Source: JBFWNZ01 sp050250795
Lineage (GTDB): Bacteria > Pseudomonadota > Alphaproteobacteria > UBA8366
Length of the DNA: 41,144 nt
NCBI GenBank assembly: GCA_050250795.1
Contig: JBFWNZ010000001.1
Location: 1 to 41,144, forward strand
Reading direction: 5' to 3'
The notes below the pieces were generated by a model that saw only the letters and a program-made list of their open reading frames with translations, searched no databases and was not told the DNA's origin. The first letter of the stretch is position 1. The number at the start of each line of letters is the position of its first letter. The position numbers and the translations under genes were made by a program. Positions 7,743 to 15,820 of the stretch are shown piece by piece.

Positions 7743-9016
7743 CCCCCGCCCTTCACCCGTTCGATGGCGGCGCCGCAGGCCGCCAGCTTCGCCTCGACAC
7801 GCTCATAGCCACGGTCCAGGTGATAGACGCGGTTGACCATGGTCTCGCCCTCGGCGGCGAGCCCCGCCAGCACCAGCGAGACCGAAGCGCGCAAATCCGT
7901 CGCCATGACCGGCGCCCCGGTCAGGCGCCGCACGCCGCGCACCATGGCGGAACCGCCATGCAGATTGATGTTCGCACCCATCCGCATCAATTCGGGCACA
8001 TGCATGAAGCGGTTCTCGAAGATCGTCTCCGTGATCATCGACGCGCCGTCGCAGACGGTCATCAGGGCCATCATCTGCGCCTGCAGATCGGTCGGAAAAC
8101 CGGGATAGGGCTCGGTCATCACGTCGACGCCGGTCACCCGCTCGCCCTTCGCGCGAACCCGCAACCCCTTCGCGATGTCCGTCACCTCGACGCCGGACGC
8201 CTCCAGCGTCTCGATCATCGCCCCCAGGCAGCGCCGGTCGGCACCCGCCAGCGTGATGTCACCGCCGGTGATCGCGGCCGCGATGGCATAGGTGCCCGTC
8301 TCGATACGATCCGAGATCACGCGATGCGTCGCGGCATGCAGGCGGTCGACGCCCTGAATCGTGAGCGTGTCGGTTCCCACGCCTTCGATCCGGGCGCCCA
8401 TCGCGATCAGGCATTCGGCAAGGTCCGACACCTCGGGCTCGCGTGCAGCGTTGACCAGCCGCGTCTCGCCCTTGGCGAGCGTCGCGGCCATCATCAGGTT
8501 CTCCGTCGCCCCGACCGAGACGAAGGGGAACACGACCTGTCCGCCCGTCAGCCCCTTCGGCGCACGCGCCTCGATATAGCCGCTCTCCAGCTCGATTTCC
8601 GCGCCGAGCTGCTGCAACCCCTTGAGATGCAGATCGACCGGCCGCGTCCCGATGGCACAGCCGCCGGGCAGCGAGACCCGCGCCACCCCGACCCGCGCCA
8701 CCAGCGGCCCGAGGACGAGCACGCTCGCCCGCATCTTGCGCACGAGATCGTAGGGCGCCGTGGTCTCGCGAATCTCCCGGGCGGACAGCGCCAGGGTCCG
8801 GGCGCCGTGATCGCCGTTCATCTCGACATGCACGCCAAGCTGCACGAGCAGATTGGCGAGGGTCGAGATGTCGCCGAGATAGGGCAGATTCTCCAGCGTC
8901 AGCGTCGCATCCGTCAGCAGGCTCGCGGCCATCAACGGCAGGGCGGCATTCTTCGCCCCGCTGATCGGGATGGTGCCTTCGAGGCGCCGGCCGCCCTGGA
9001 TGCGGATACGGTCCAT
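7739..9016 (-). CDS. murA: UDP-N-acetylglucosamine 1-carboxyvinyltransferase
   Basis: Transfers enolpyruvate from PEP to UDP-GlcNAc, the first committed step of peptidoglycan synthesis; it is the fosfomycin target. The 425 residues match the family. Signatures are MDRIRIQGGRRLEGTIPISG, AKNAALPLMAASLLT, and LPGGCAIGTRPVDLHL containing the catalytic Cys (Cys115 in E. coli). The Cys is retained, so fosfomycin sensitivity at this site is expected. An in-frame ATG at 9082 with a better Shine-Dalgarno (AAGGA) would add 22 residues; I prefer 9016 because it matches homologues. It is translationally coupled to DUF2948. Confidence 0.96.
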   Translation of the reverse strand: MDRIRIQGGRRLEGTIPISGAKNAALPLMAASLLTDATLTLENLPYLGDISTLANLLVQLGVHVEMNGDHGARTLALSAREIRETTAPYDLVRKMRASVLVLGPLVARVGVARVSLPGGCAIGTRPVDLHLKGLQQLGAEIELESGYIEARAPKGLTGGQVVFPFVSVGATENLMMAATLAKGETRLVNAAREPEVSDLAECLIAMGARIEGVGTDTLTIQGVDRLHAATHRVISDRIETGTYAIAAAITGGDITLAGADRRCLGAMIETLEASGVEVTDIAKGLRVRAKGERVTGVDVMTEPYPGFPTDLQAQMMALMTVCDGASMITETIFENRFMHVPELMRMGANINLHGGSAMVRGVRRLTGAPVMATDLRASVSLVLAGLAAEGETMVNRVYHLDRGYERVEAKLAACGAAIERVKGGG

Positions 9017-9117
9017 ACCGGATGTCTCGCGCGGTTGTGCCTTGATGCCGTTGTCGAGAGAGACGTCGTCCCGGGGTGCCATGCAAGTCCTTCTTCTGCC
9101 GTGCGCCGGTGCGCCTG

Positions 9118-9672
9118 TCAAAGTTTGGGCAGCGTCACGCCGGTCTGCTTCATGTATTTGCCGCCCCGGTCCGCATAGGACACCTCGCACGGGCTGTCGC
9201 CCTTGAGGAACAGGAACTGGCATGCGCCTTCGTTGGCGTAAATCTTGGCCGGCAGCGGTGTCGTATTCGAGAATTCCAACGTCACATGCCCTTCCCATTC
9301 CGGTTCCAGCGGCGTGACGTTCACGATGATGCCGCAACGGGCATAGGTCGATTTGCCGAGACAGATCACCAGCACGTCGCGGGGAATGCGGAAATACTCG
9401 ACCGTCCGCGCCAGCGCGAACGAGTTCGGCGGAATGATGCAGACCTCGGTGTCGCGTTCGACGAAACTCGCCGCCGAAAACGCCTTCGGATCGACGATGG
9501 CGTTGTCGACATTGGTGAAGATGCGGAATTCCCGGGCCGCCCGCGCGTCGTAGCCATAGGAGGACAGACCATAGGAGATGGTGCCCTCGCGATGCTGCCG
9601 GTCGACGAAGGGATCGATCATCCCCGTCGTCTGCGCCATGTCGCGAATCCAGTGGTCGGGCATTACGGACAT
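9118..9672 (-). CDS. dcd: dCTP deaminase
   Basis: Deaminates dCTP to dUTP, feeding dTMP synthesis. The 184 residues show SYGLSSYGYDARAAREFRIF, the core CLGKSTYARCGIIVNVTPLE and PEWEGHVTLEFSNTTPLPAK, all diagnostic of the trimeric Dcd fold. The ATG at 9672 is preceded by GGAG at good spacing; an upstream in-frame ATG at 9684 would add four residues. It is separated from murA by about 100 bases and may have its own promoter. Confidence 0.95.
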   Translation of the reverse strand: MSVMPDHWIRDMAQTTGMIDPFVDRQHREGTISYGLSSYGYDARAAREFRIFTNVDNAIVDPKAFSAASFVERDTEVCIIPPNSFALARTVEYFRIPRDVLVICLGKSTYARCGIIVNVTPLEPEWEGHVTLEFSNTTPLPAKIYANEGACQFLFLKGDSPCEVSYADRGGKYMKQTGVTLPKL

Positions 9673-9722
9673 CGGCCGCTCCATCCGGCGCGGTCGCGCC
9701 CGCGCGACCGCCGCATCGATAT

Positions 9723-9751
9723 TTAGTAGCCGATGGAGGTGTTACCTACAA
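9723..9751 (-). promoter_or_regulatory. Candidate promoter of dcd
   Basis: On the minus strand TTGTAG (9751-9746) and TACTAA (9728-9723) are separated by 17 bases, about 50 bases upstream of the dcd start. The elements match the sigma-70 consensus only partly, but they stand out in a local AT-rich patch within GC-rich DNA. Confidence 0.3.
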
Positions 9752-9765
9752 GGCAGGCCTGCGGC

Positions 9766-9939
9766 TTATTTATGGCGCGCCCCGCCGGACTCGGGATCGT
9801 CGTCGCGGGCCCGGCTCTGCGCCTTGCGTTTCTGGAGGTTGCGCCGAAGCTGTTCCGCCTGCCGCCGCTGCCGCTCGGCCTTTGCCGCTTCGCCGGCCGC
9901 CGTGAGCGTCGGCCGCCGATGCTCGTCCCGCCCCGCCAT
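9766..9939 (-). CDS. Small basic coiled-coil-like protein (57 aa)
   Basis: The frame encodes MAGRDEHRRPTLTAAGEAAK followed by a highly charged helix (AERQRRQAEQLRRNLQKRKA) and an acidic/basic tail. A clear GGAGG lies six bases upstream of the ATG at 9939, which supports expression. Many alphaproteobacteria have small proteins with an LRxNLxRRKxQxRxR core; this matches that pattern from memory. No function is known; nucleic acid or ribosome binding is possible from the charge. It reads towards dcd. Confidence 0.68.
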   Translation of the reverse strand: MAGRDEHRRPTLTAAGEAAKAERQRRQAEQLRRNLQKRKAQSRARDDDPESGGARHK

Positions 9940-10018
9940 TTCGCCTCCGTGAGTCGCACTCGCGTCACGGCGCGATCCTGCCGACGCGATTGCGGCAGCG
10001 CAAGACCGCGCACCTTCC

Positions 10019-10047
10019 TTGCAGGCCGCGCGTCACTGTGGCATACA
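10019..10047 (+). promoter_or_regulatory. Candidate promoter of the tRNA-Thr gene
   Basis: TTGCAG (10019-10024) and CATACA (10042-10047) are separated by 17 bases and end about 18 bases before the tRNA 5' end, a suitable distance for a stable-RNA promoter with a short leader. Confidence 0.4.
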
Positions 10048-10065
10048 CCCGCCCGCGCATCCGGC

Positions 10066-10140
<75 letters not shown>

Positions 10141-10244
10141 TCTTTCCCGATATCCCCGCCGCATGACATACCCGCAATTGCCCGGACTTGTGCCACGCCG
10201 GGACGGCGCTTTAGGGTGAGGCTGGGGAGACACCGAAGGGTGCG

Positions 10245-11669
10245 ATGACCGATCCCGTTGCCGGCGGTCCGGCACAACCAGGCAAGATCGCGAGTGCGGC
10301 CAGCGCGCCGGCAGGCATGCCGACCGGCGGCCTTGCCGCGCAGGGACGCGCGCTGGAGGAGAAGCAGGCCTTTGCAGAGGCCGCGCAGCTCTACGCGCTC
10401 TGGACCGGCATGGCGCCGCGCGATCCTGCCGCCTGGGCCGCGCTGGGCCGGGCCGAAATGCGCTGCCTGCGCGGCCGGGCGGCCGCGGCAGCTTTGAGCG
10501 AAGCCGCGCGGCTGGCGCCACGCGCCTACGCCATCCATCGCGATCTGGCCGCCGTCCTGACCGCCATCGGCCGCGCCGCCGAAGGCCAAGCGATGCTGCG
10601 GGCCCATTTCGCACAGTTTCCGCTGCTCGCGCTGCCGAGCCAGGCGCCGGTCGACGCGCCGGCTATCCTCATTTTCCGCGGTTTCAGCGGTACGCGCGCC
10701 GTTCTGGTGCGCAGCCGCATGCATGGCACGCGCGCAATGTTGCGCGGGGGCCATATGTCGCTCGAAGGATTGCTGGATCAGGACCGCATGCGGTCCATCG
10801 AATATACCGTCGCCGGCAACAATCTGAATTCATCGCCGCCGCCCGCCGCCTCGGTGTGGTTCAACAGCATCGCCGACCCCGATCTCGAACGCGAGACGCT
10901 TCAGTCGCTGACGGATCATCTGGAGGCGACCGGGCGCGCCTGCGTGAACCCTCCGGCGCGGGTGCTCGCGACCACGCGCGACGGCAATGCCCGCCGGCTG
11001 GCGCGTATTCCGGACATGGTGGTGCCGCGGACCCTCCGCGTTCCCGTTGCCGGGCGACCCACCGCCGAAATTGCCGCCGAGATCGCCGAGCATGGCCTTA
11101 CTCCCCCGCTGGTCCTGCAACGGGCAGGGACCATACTGGCCGATGCGCCGGTGCTGGCGCGCAAACGCGACGACATCGACGCATTCATCGTCGCAAACGC
11201 GGGCGACGAGTTCATCTATGCCGCCACCTACATCGACAACCCATATCGCGACCGACTGTACAACCGGAAACGGATGTTCTTCATCGACGGCAAGCCTTAT
11301 CCCGCCGCCTCCCATCTCGACGAGGACTGGGCGGTGAAAAGTGCGAACCGTCGAAAGGTCATGGCCCCTCATGTCTGGATGATGGAGCAGGAGCAGGAAT
11401 TCCTGGTCGATCCCGAGGCGTCGATCGGCGGCCTTGCCTTCTCGACCCTCGCCGAACTGCCCGATGCCATCGGCCTCGACTTCTTCGGCGTCGACTTCTC
11501 CGTCCTGCCGGACGGACGGCCGCTCGTCTACGCCGTCGGCGCCGCGATGGAGCCGGGCTTCGACCAGCCGCGCAGTTTCCCCTATACGCGACCGCATCTG
11601 CAGCGTATCGCCCAGGCCTTCCGCACCATGCTCGCGACACGGGTCGCCCCGCGCCCTCCCCTGCGATAG
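10245..11669 (+). CDS. TPR protein with an ATP-grasp-like C-terminal region
   Basis: 474 residues. The N-terminal part (about 30-130) is made of helical tetratricopeptide-like repeats (LYALWTGMAPRDPAAWAALG, then a second unit ending at AYAIHRDLAAVL). The rest resembles the ATP-grasp region that follows TPRs in some proteobacterial proteins: VNPPARVLATTRDGNARRLA, IDNPYRDRLYNRKRMFFIDG, then GLDFFGVDFSVLPDGRPLVY. Where I recall an E-x-N metal site in relatives (FEANAAM), this protein has YAVGAAM, so nucleotide-dependent catalysis may be lost. The start is supported by AAGGGT before the ATG. It lies alone between tRNA-Thr and the cyd operon. Confidence 0.72.
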   Translation: MTDPVAGGPAQPGKIASAASAPAGMPTGGLAAQGRALEEKQAFAEAAQLYALWTGMAPRDPAAWAALGRAEMRCLRGRAAAAALSEAARLAPRAYAIHRDLAAVLTAIGRAAEGQAMLRAHFAQFPLLALPSQAPVDAPAILIFRGFSGTRAVLVRSRMHGTRAMLRGGHMSLEGLLDQDRMRSIEYTVAGNNLNSSPPPAASVWFNSIADPDLERETLQSLTDHLEATGRACVNPPARVLATTRDGNARRLARIPDMVVPRTLRVPVAGRPTAEIAAEIAEHGLTPPLVLQRAGTILADAPVLARKRDDIDAFIVANAGDEFIYAATYIDNPYRDRLYNRKRMFFIDGKPYPAASHLDEDWAVKSANRRKVMAPHVWMMEQEQEFLVDPEASIGGLAFSTLAELPDAIGLDFFGVDFSVLPDGRPLVYAVGAAMEPGFDQPRSFPYTRPHLQRIAQAFRTMLATRVAPRPPLR

Positions 11670-11670
11670 A

Positions 11671-11688
11671 TCGCCGCCCGAGCGGCGA
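11671..11688 (+). terminator. Hairpin after the TPR gene
   Basis: A perfect seven-base-pair stem TCGCCGC/GCGGCGA with a CCGA loop begins two bases after the stop codon. There is no U-tract, so intrinsic termination is uncertain. It would separate this gene from the cyd operon. Confidence 0.4.
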
Positions 11689-11758
11689 AAGATCGTGCCG
11701 ATAGGCCCCCCGCCGCGTATCCTTTCGACCGGCACGCTACAGCTGCACAGGAGCCGGC

Positions 11759-13147
11759 ATGGACATCGATGCCCTGCTACTGGCGCGTATCCAGTTCGCG
11801 TTCACCGTCTCGTTCCACATCCTGTTCCCGTCCTTCACCATCGGGCTGGCCAGCTATCTCGCCGTGCTCGAAGGGCTGTGGCTATGGCGGAAGCAGGATG
11901 TCTATCTGCGCCTGTACCGCTACTGGTCGAAGATATTCGCCCTGTCCTTCGGCATGGGCGTCGTCTCCGGCATCGTCATGAGCTACCAGTTCGGCACCAA
12001 CTGGGGGCCGTTCGCGGAACGGACGGGCCCGGTGCTGGGGCCCTTGCTGGGATATGAAGTCCTGACGGCCTTCTTCCTGGAGGCCGGCTTCCTTGGGGTA
12101 ATGCTGTTCGGCATGGGCCGTGTCGGGCGCGGCCTGCATTTCACGGCCACGCTGATGGTCGCCGTCGGCACGCTGATATCGGCCTTCTGGATTCTCTCCG
12201 CCAACAGCTGGATGCAGACACCGGCCGGCCACGCGATCGTCGACGGCGTCTTCATGCCGGAGGATTGGTGGGCGGTCATCTTCAACCCGTCCTTCCCCTA
12301 CCGGCTGGTCCATATGGTGCTGGCGGCTTATCTGACGACCGCCTTTGCGGTGGGCGCAGCCGGGGCCTGGCATCTGCTTCGCGACCGCAGCGACGCCGCG
12401 GCGCGAACGATGTTTTCGATGGCGATGTGGATGGCCGCAGCGGTCGCGCCGTTGCAACTGGTGGCCGGCGACCTGCACGGGCTGAATACGCTGGAGCACC
12501 AGCCGGCAAAGGTCGCGGCCATGGAGGGGCATTGGGAAACGCGTGCCGGGCAGCCGCTGTTCCTGTTCGGCTGGCCCGACATGGCGGCAGAAGAGACGCG
12601 GTTCGCCGTCGCCGTGCCGAAGCTGGGCAGCCTTATCCTGACCCACGACAGCGAGGGCACCGTTCGGGGTTTGAAGGAATGGCCGCCGGAGGAAAGGCCG
12701 AACGCGACGATTCTGTTCTGGAGCTTCCGGATAATGGTCGGGCTCGGCCTGCTGATGATCGCGACGGGCTTGGCCAGCCTGTATCTGCGGGTGCGCCGGC
12801 GGCTTTATGAAACGCCGGCCATGCATCGGCTCGCGCTGGCCATGGGTCCTGCGGGCTTTATCGCCATCCTCGCCGGCTGGGTGACGACGGAGGTCGGCCG
12901 GCAGCCCTATCTCGTCTACGGGCTGATGCACCGGACGGAGGGCGTGTCGCCCGTCGCAGCACCGGCCGTCGCCGGCTCGCTGATCGCGTTCGTCGTCGTC
13001 TACCTCGCCGTGTTCGGCGCCGGCATCTGGTATCTGCTGCATCTGATGCACCGGCCGGTTCCGATGGCGGCCGGCCCCGTGGAGCCGGAGGACGAAGCAC
13101 CGCCGCCGGTCCTGGCAGGGCGCGATTTCGAAGGAGAGGCGCCATGA
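11759..13147 (+). CDS. cydA: Cytochrome bd-type quinol oxidase subunit I, cyanide-insensitive type
   Basis: Inner-membrane haem subunit that oxidises quinol and reduces oxygen. The 462 residues contain about nine membrane segments. The N-terminal FTVSFHILFPSFTIG contains the haem-ligand His (residue 20). The quinol-loop segment LEHQPAKVAAMEGHWET is conserved, and the short loop is typical of CioA-type enzymes. GWVTTEVGRQPYLVYG replaces the usual GRQPW with GRQPY. The start follows AGGAG. It overlaps cydB by an ATGA junction. Enzymes of this type tolerate cyanide and sulfide; that is family knowledge and is not shown here. Confidence 0.95.
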   Translation: MDIDALLLARIQFAFTVSFHILFPSFTIGLASYLAVLEGLWLWRKQDVYLRLYRYWSKIFALSFGMGVVSGIVMSYQFGTNWGPFAERTGPVLGPLLGYEVLTAFFLEAGFLGVMLFGMGRVGRGLHFTATLMVAVGTLISAFWILSANSWMQTPAGHAIVDGVFMPEDWWAVIFNPSFPYRLVHMVLAAYLTTAFAVGAAGAWHLLRDRSDAAARTMFSMAMWMAAAVAPLQLVAGDLHGLNTLEHQPAKVAAMEGHWETRAGQPLFLFGWPDMAAEETRFAVAVPKLGSLILTHDSEGTVRGLKEWPPEERPNATILFWSFRIMVGLGLLMIATGLASLYLRVRRRLYETPAMHRLALAMGPAGFIAILAGWVTTEVGRQPYLVYGLMHRTEGVSPVAAPAVAGSLIAFVVVYLAVFGAGIWYLLHLMHRPVPMAAGPVEPEDEAPPPVLAGRDFEGEAP

Positions 13148-14145
13148 CGATCGACCTCCCGCTCGTCTGGGCCGTGCTCATCGCCACTGCCGTCCTGCTC
13201 TATGTGACCATAGACGGGTTCGACCTGGGCGTGGGGATACTGTTCCCCACGATCCGCAACGAAAAGGACCGCGACACGGCGATCAACAGCATCGCACCGG
13301 TCTGGGACGGCAACGAGACCTGGCTGGTGCTGGGCGGCGGCGGACTGTTCGCGGTGTTCCCGCTGGCATACTCCGTTCTTTTCACGGCGCTCTATGCGCC
13401 GCTGATCGCGATGCTGCTCGCGCTGGTATTCAGGGGCGTGGCGTTCGAGTTCCGGTTCAAGGACCCGCGGCATCGCCCCTATTGGGACATCGCCTTCGCG
13501 GGTGGCTCGATCTTCGCGACGATCTGTCAGGGCATCGTGCTCGGCGCCTTCGTGCAGGGCATCGCCGTGGCCGATGGCCGGTATGCCGGCGGGTGGTTCG
13601 ACTGGCTGTCCCCGTTCAGCCTCTTCTGCGCCGTGGCATTGCTGGCCGGCTACGCCCTGCTGGGGGCGACCTGGCTGGTAATGAAGACCGAGGCCGATCT
13701 GCGGCGCCGGATGCAGTCGCTCGTGCTGCCGCTGACGGCGGCGGTGCTGCTCGCCATCGCCGGAACCAGCCTGTGGACGCCGCTGCTCAATGCGACCATC
13801 GCCGACCGCTGGTTCGTCTGGCCGAACCTGCTCTGGCTGTCGCCGGTCCCGCTGCTGGTCCTGATATCCGGCGGGATGATCTGGCGGGCGGTCCGCCGGC
13901 AGCACGACGTGCAGCCCTTCCTGTTCGCGCTCGCCCTGTTCCTGCTGTCCTATCTCGGCCTCGGCATCAGCCTGTTCCCGAACATCGTGCCGCCGGACAT
14001 CGACATCTGGATGGCCGCCGGGCCGGATGCAAGCCTGGGCTTCCTGCTGATCGGAACCGTGGTTCTGCTGCCGACGGTCCTGGCCTATACCGGCTATGTC
14101 TACTGGATTTTCCGCGGCAAGGTGCGGGACGAGGGATACCATTGA
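13144..14145 (+). CDS. cydB: Cytochrome bd-type quinol oxidase subunit II
   Basis: Membrane partner of CydA, 333 residues with about eight to nine hydrophobic segments and the family N-terminus LYVTIDGFDLGVGILFP, then SIAPVWDGNETWLVLGGGG. The length agrees with CioB-type subunits. The start ATG overlaps the cydA stop, and its own stop overlaps the TTG start of the next small gene, so all three are translationally coupled. Confidence 0.95.
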   Translation: MTIDLPLVWAVLIATAVLLYVTIDGFDLGVGILFPTIRNEKDRDTAINSIAPVWDGNETWLVLGGGGLFAVFPLAYSVLFTALYAPLIAMLLALVFRGVAFEFRFKDPRHRPYWDIAFAGGSIFATICQGIVLGAFVQGIAVADGRYAGGWFDWLSPFSLFCAVALLAGYALLGATWLVMKTEADLRRRMQSLVLPLTAAVLLAIAGTSLWTPLLNATIADRWFVWPNLLWLSPVPLLVLISGGMIWRAVRRQHDVQPFLFALALFLLSYLGLGISLFPNIVPPDIDIWMAAGPDASLGFLLIGTVVLLPTVLAYTGYVYWIFRGKVRDEGYH

Positions 14146-14270
14146 CGCAGGCTCGCCTGCGCCGTCTGCTCTGGTTCTTCGCCCTCTGGGCTGCCGGGGT
14201 TCTGACCGTCGGCGCCGTCGCCTATCTGCTGCGCGCGATCGTGGGTTTCGTCTACGGTCCCGCCGCATGA
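14142..14270 (+). CDS. DUF2474 (CydX-like) small membrane subunit, TTG start
   Basis: A 42-residue single-pass membrane protein reading TQARLRRLLWFFALWAAGVL then TVGAVAYLLRAIVGF. The basic N-terminus and single hydrophobic helix match DUF2474 proteins encoded after cyanide-insensitive oxidase genes, which are thought to stabilise the complex. Translation must begin at the TTG at 14142, inside the cydB stop region (CATTGACG), because there is no ATG. The position and pattern make the assignment good despite the size. Confidence 0.8.
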   Translation: MTQARLRRLLWFFALWAAGVLTVGAVAYLLRAIVGFVYGPAA

Positions 14271-14358
14271 CAGCCGCCGCCTATTCCTCCTAAGATGATG
14301 CCCACTCCGGCCGCCATGCCCCGGCGGACGGCAAGAACGCACAGGGAGGGACGGGCGC

Positions 14359-15147
14359 ATGCGCTGGATACGCTACGAGGCCGACGGCAAGGCCCATTAC
14401 GGCATCCTGGAAGGCAACGAGATCGCAGAGGTCCAGGGCGACCCCTTCGACGGCTATGAGACGACGAGGACGCGGCGCCGGCTCGATGCCGTCAAGATTC
14501 TGGTCCCTGTTCCCAATCCGCCGAACTTCTATGCGGCCGGCCTGAACTATCCCGAGCATGTGATGGAGATGGCCCACAAGAAGGGCGAGACCCCGAAGCT
14601 GCCGGAAGCCGCGGATATCGGCTATCGCTCCGCCAACGCGCTGATCGCCCATGGCGAATGCATCGTCATCCCCGCCGACGCGACCGAACGGGTTCAGTAC
14701 GAAGGCGAGATCGTCGTCGTGATCGGCAAGACGGCGAAGAACCTGACCGAAGAGAACGCGCTGGACTGCGTGCTGGGCTACACCATCGGCAACGATGTCA
14801 GCGAACGGACCTGGCAGCAAAACGACCGGACCCTATGGCGCGGCAAGAATTCCGACACCTTCAAGCCGATGGGACCCTGGATCGAGACCGATCTGGATGT
14901 CGATGCGGCGATGACGACGGTGCGCCTGAACGGCAAGGACGAGATCGCCTTCCGCACCAACAGCATGATCTTCGGCATCCGCACCTTCCTGGCGCGCATG
15001 TCGAAATACCTGACGCTCCACCCCCGCGACATCGTCTGGATGGGAACCGAGGGCGCCACGGGAAACATCAAGCATGGCGACGTGGTGGAGGTGGAGATCA
15101 CGGGGCTCGGCCTGCTTCGCAACCCCGTCATCCGCGACGGGCAGTAA
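14359..15147 (+). CDS. Fumarylacetoacetate hydrolase family protein
   Basis: 262 residues of the FAH fold, which hydrolyses C-C bonds in acylpyruvates or related oxo acids, or decarboxylates or isomerises them, using a divalent metal. Visible metal-site segments are VQYEGEIVVVIGK (two Glu) and LGYTIGNDVSERTWQ (Asp). The substrate-site FYAAGLNYPEH and the C-terminal IVWMGTEGATGNIKHGDVVE are typical. A strong GGGAGG precedes the ATG. The specific substrate is unknown. It may be cotranscribed with the cupin gene 105 bases later, although a palindrome lies between them. Confidence 0.88.
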   Translation: MRWIRYEADGKAHYGILEGNEIAEVQGDPFDGYETTRTRRRLDAVKILVPVPNPPNFYAAGLNYPEHVMEMAHKKGETPKLPEAADIGYRSANALIAHGECIVIPADATERVQYEGEIVVVIGKTAKNLTEENALDCVLGYTIGNDVSERTWQQNDRTLWRGKNSDTFKPMGPWIETDLDVDAAMTTVRLNGKDEIAFRTNSMIFGIRTFLARMSKYLTLHPRDIVWMGTEGATGNIKHGDVVEVEITGLGLLRNPVIRDGQ

Positions 15148-15199
15148 CGGCCGGCGGGCATCCTGCGACGCATCGCCCATTGGCGAAAACGGCCGGAAT

Positions 15200-15212
15200 T
15201 ACTAATTTAGTA
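15200..15212 (+). promoter_or_regulatory. Candidate operator: 13-base palindrome upstream of the cupin gene
   Basis: TACTAA-T-TTAGTA is a perfect inverted repeat with a one-base centre, 40 bases before the cupin start in an AT-rich patch. Such a site could bind a dimeric repressor or lie within a promoter. The regulator is unknown. Confidence 0.4.
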
Positions 15213-15252
15213 CCGATAGGGGAATTTCGATCCGCGAGGAGGAGACACCGAC

Positions 15253-15771
15253 ATGTCCTACACATTGGAACAGTTCGCCAAGGACGCGCATGACGCGATT
15301 GCGGCCGATCCGGGCCCCAAGGGGCGCGAGAAGGTTCGCCAGTGCCTGTCGAAGGCGCTGATGGACGACCAGTTCATCAGCAAGCATCTCGGCGACCAGG
15401 CCACGTCGCAGCGCGAGATCCTGTACGAAGATCCCGATTTCGGCTTCGTCATCCTGGCGCATGTCTACAAGGGCCCGAAGGATTCCAGCCCGCACGATCA
15501 CGGCCATGCCTGGGCCATCTACGGCCAGGGCTATGGCGAGACCACGATGAACGTGTACCGCAAGGTCAAGGAGCCCAAGGACGGCCAGCCCGGCTTGGCG
15601 GCCGTCGAAGGCAGCTATGTGATGAAGCGCGGCGACGCCTATCTCTACAACGAGGGCGACCTCCACTCGCCGCATCGCACCTCCGAGACGCGCCTGATCC
15701 GCATCGAAGGCGTGAACATGGAGACGGTGAAGCGCGACAAGTACGAGGTTGCGCCGAAGCAGGCGGCCTGA
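15253..15771 (+). CDS. Cupin protein resembling cysteine-dioxygenase-type thiol dioxygenases
   Basis: 172 residues with a cupin core. SSPHDHGHAWAIYGQGYGET supplies the two first-motif histidines (HDH), and GDAYLYNEGDLHSPHRT supplies a later His, consistent with the 3-His iron site of thiol dioxygenases. The WAIYGQ pattern is one I associate with cysteine dioxygenase-like proteins of proteobacteria. The substrate (cysteine, 3-mercaptopropionate or another) cannot be decided. The ATG follows a strong GAGGAGGAGA. A terminator hairpin follows. Confidence 0.78.
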   Translation: MSYTLEQFAKDAHDAIAADPGPKGREKVRQCLSKALMDDQFISKHLGDQATSQREILYEDPDFGFVILAHVYKGPKDSSPHDHGHAWAIYGQGYGETTMNVYRKVKEPKDGQPGLAAVEGSYVMKRGDAYLYNEGDLHSPHRTSETRLIRIEGVNMETVKRDKYEVAPKQAA

Positions 15772-15794
15772 TCCGCTGCCGATGGACGATCGAG

Positions 15795-15820
15795 CGGGGC
15801 GGCCTTGTGCCGCCCCGTTT
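15795..15820 (+). terminator. Probable bidirectional terminator
   Basis: A nine-base-pair perfect stem CGGGGCGGC/GCCGCCCCG with a CTTGT loop is followed by TTTCATTTT. It lies between the convergent cupin and dehydrogenase genes, where a terminator is expected. Confidence 0.8.

Noticed and set aside
13000..14268. A 422-codon minus-strand frame opposite cydB
   Set aside because: It is an antisense shadow of a clearly conserved membrane protein gene, with no start signal or recognisable domain.
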